Positions 5,502 to 5,669 of a stretch of DNA of 5,669 nt are shown here, in pieces. A program made the position numbers and the translations under genes. Position 1 is the first letter of the stretch, and the number at the start of each line of letters is the position of its first letter. The DNA is taken from contig JANJWE010000036.1 in NCBI GenBank assembly GCA_024709705.1, positions 1 through 5,669 on the forward strand, in the 5' to 3' direction. The notes under the pieces were generated by a model. It did no database searches and was not told where the DNA came from. It saw only the letters and a program-made list of their open reading frames with translations. This stretch comes from Flavobacterium sp. GTDB lineage: Bacteria > Bacteroidota > Bacteroidia > Flavobacteriales > Flavobacteriaceae.

Positions 5502-5582
5502 GGGGAGATACTCAAGCGGCCAACGAGGACGGACTGTAAATCCGTTGGGAAACCTTCGCAGGTTCGAATCCTGCTCTCCCCA
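5502..5582 (+). tRNA. tRNA-Tyr (anticodon GUA)
   Basis: This is an 81-base class II tRNA. The acceptor stem GGGGAGA (5502-5508) pairs with TCTCCCC (5575-5581), and A5582 is the discriminator. The anticodon stem is ACGGA/TCCGT with loop CTGTAAA and anticodon GTA at 5536-5538. A 12-base variable region (5546-5557) precedes the T stem GCAGG/CCTGC with loop TTCGAAT. The extended variable arm with anticodon GUA is characteristic of bacterial tRNA-Tyr. CCA is not encoded. Confidence 0.97.
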
Positions 5583-5612
5583 CAATTTAAACTACAAGTA
5601 ATGAAATTTCTT

Positions 5613-5669
5613 GCCGGTGTAGCTCAGGGGTAGAGTGCTTCCTTGGTAAGGAAGAGGTCACGGGTTCAA
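5613..5669 (+). tRNA. tRNA-Thr (anticodon GGU), cut by window end
   Basis: The visible part runs from the acceptor 5' strand GCCGGTG (5613-5619) through the D arm and an anticodon stem CTTCC/GGAAG with loop TTGGTAA (5643-5649) to the start of the T loop. The anticodon is GGT at 5645-5647, which reads ACC and ACU. The 3' half of the T arm and of the acceptor stem lies beyond the window. Its first 15 bases equal those of tRNA-Thr(UGU) at 5350. In Flavobacteriia a tRNA-Thr(GGU) is commonly followed by tuf. Confidence 0.93.

Noticed and set aside
5361..5585. Minus-strand open frame containing WRDSNPRPADYKSAALAS and GEQDSNLRR
   Set aside because: It is the antisense of tRNA-Thr and tRNA-Tyr; these peptide strings are a well-known artefact of translating tRNA genes backwards.

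Overview
The window looks like chromosomal DNA from a bacterium of the phylum Bacteroidota, most likely class Flavobacteriia. The evidence is the AT-rich composition, promoter boxes of the Bacteroidota form TAnnTTTG (three candidates), start codons with A/T-rich leaders and no Shine-Dalgarno (SD) sequence in all but one gene, tRNA genes without an encoded CCA, and protein sequences that read like flavobacterial orthologues. Every protein gene and tRNA is on the + strand. I see no insertion sequence, phage, CRISPR array, toxin-antitoxin pair or other defence system.

Left half (1-3666): three closely spaced genes that could form one operon. They are an AGCS-family sodium:amino-acid symporter (70-1566), a membrane-anchored protein with three helix-hairpin-helix (HHH) units of the ComEA type (1579-2466), and an acyl-CoA dehydrogenase whose catalytic glutamate is in the position used by isovaleryl-CoA and long-chain acyl-CoA dehydrogenases (2497-3666). 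Gaps are 12 and 30 bases with no terminator. No shared pathway is evident; amino-acid uptake and acyl-CoA oxidation could both serve amino-acid catabolism, but that is inference.

Right half (3667-5669): a translation-related block. In order it holds rpsU (bS21), a XerC-type tyrosine recombinase, a short ribosome hibernation factor (HPF/RaiA), and three tRNA genes: Thr(UGU), Tyr(GUA), and Thr(GGU) cut by the window end. In Flavobacteriia such tRNAs usually lead into tuf, secE, nusG and ribosomal protein genes, so those probably follow; this is inference from known gene order.

The most interesting material is regulatory. (1) rpsU alone has an SD, and it is a full 8-base match to the anti-SD. 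This fits the known bS21 feedback circuit of Bacteroidia, where ribosomes carrying bS21 hide the anti-SD. (2) The rpsU/xerC junction is a terminator hairpin with a TAnnTTTG promoter box inside it, and its U-tract touches the xerC start codon. (3) The tRNA promoter is followed within 2 bases by another hairpin plus T-tract. In both places, upstream transcripts would carry the whole hairpin while newly started ones would lack part of it, which could act as a one-way insulator. I do not see a wholly new multi-gene system; the genes themselves are ordinary housekeeping and metabolic genes.
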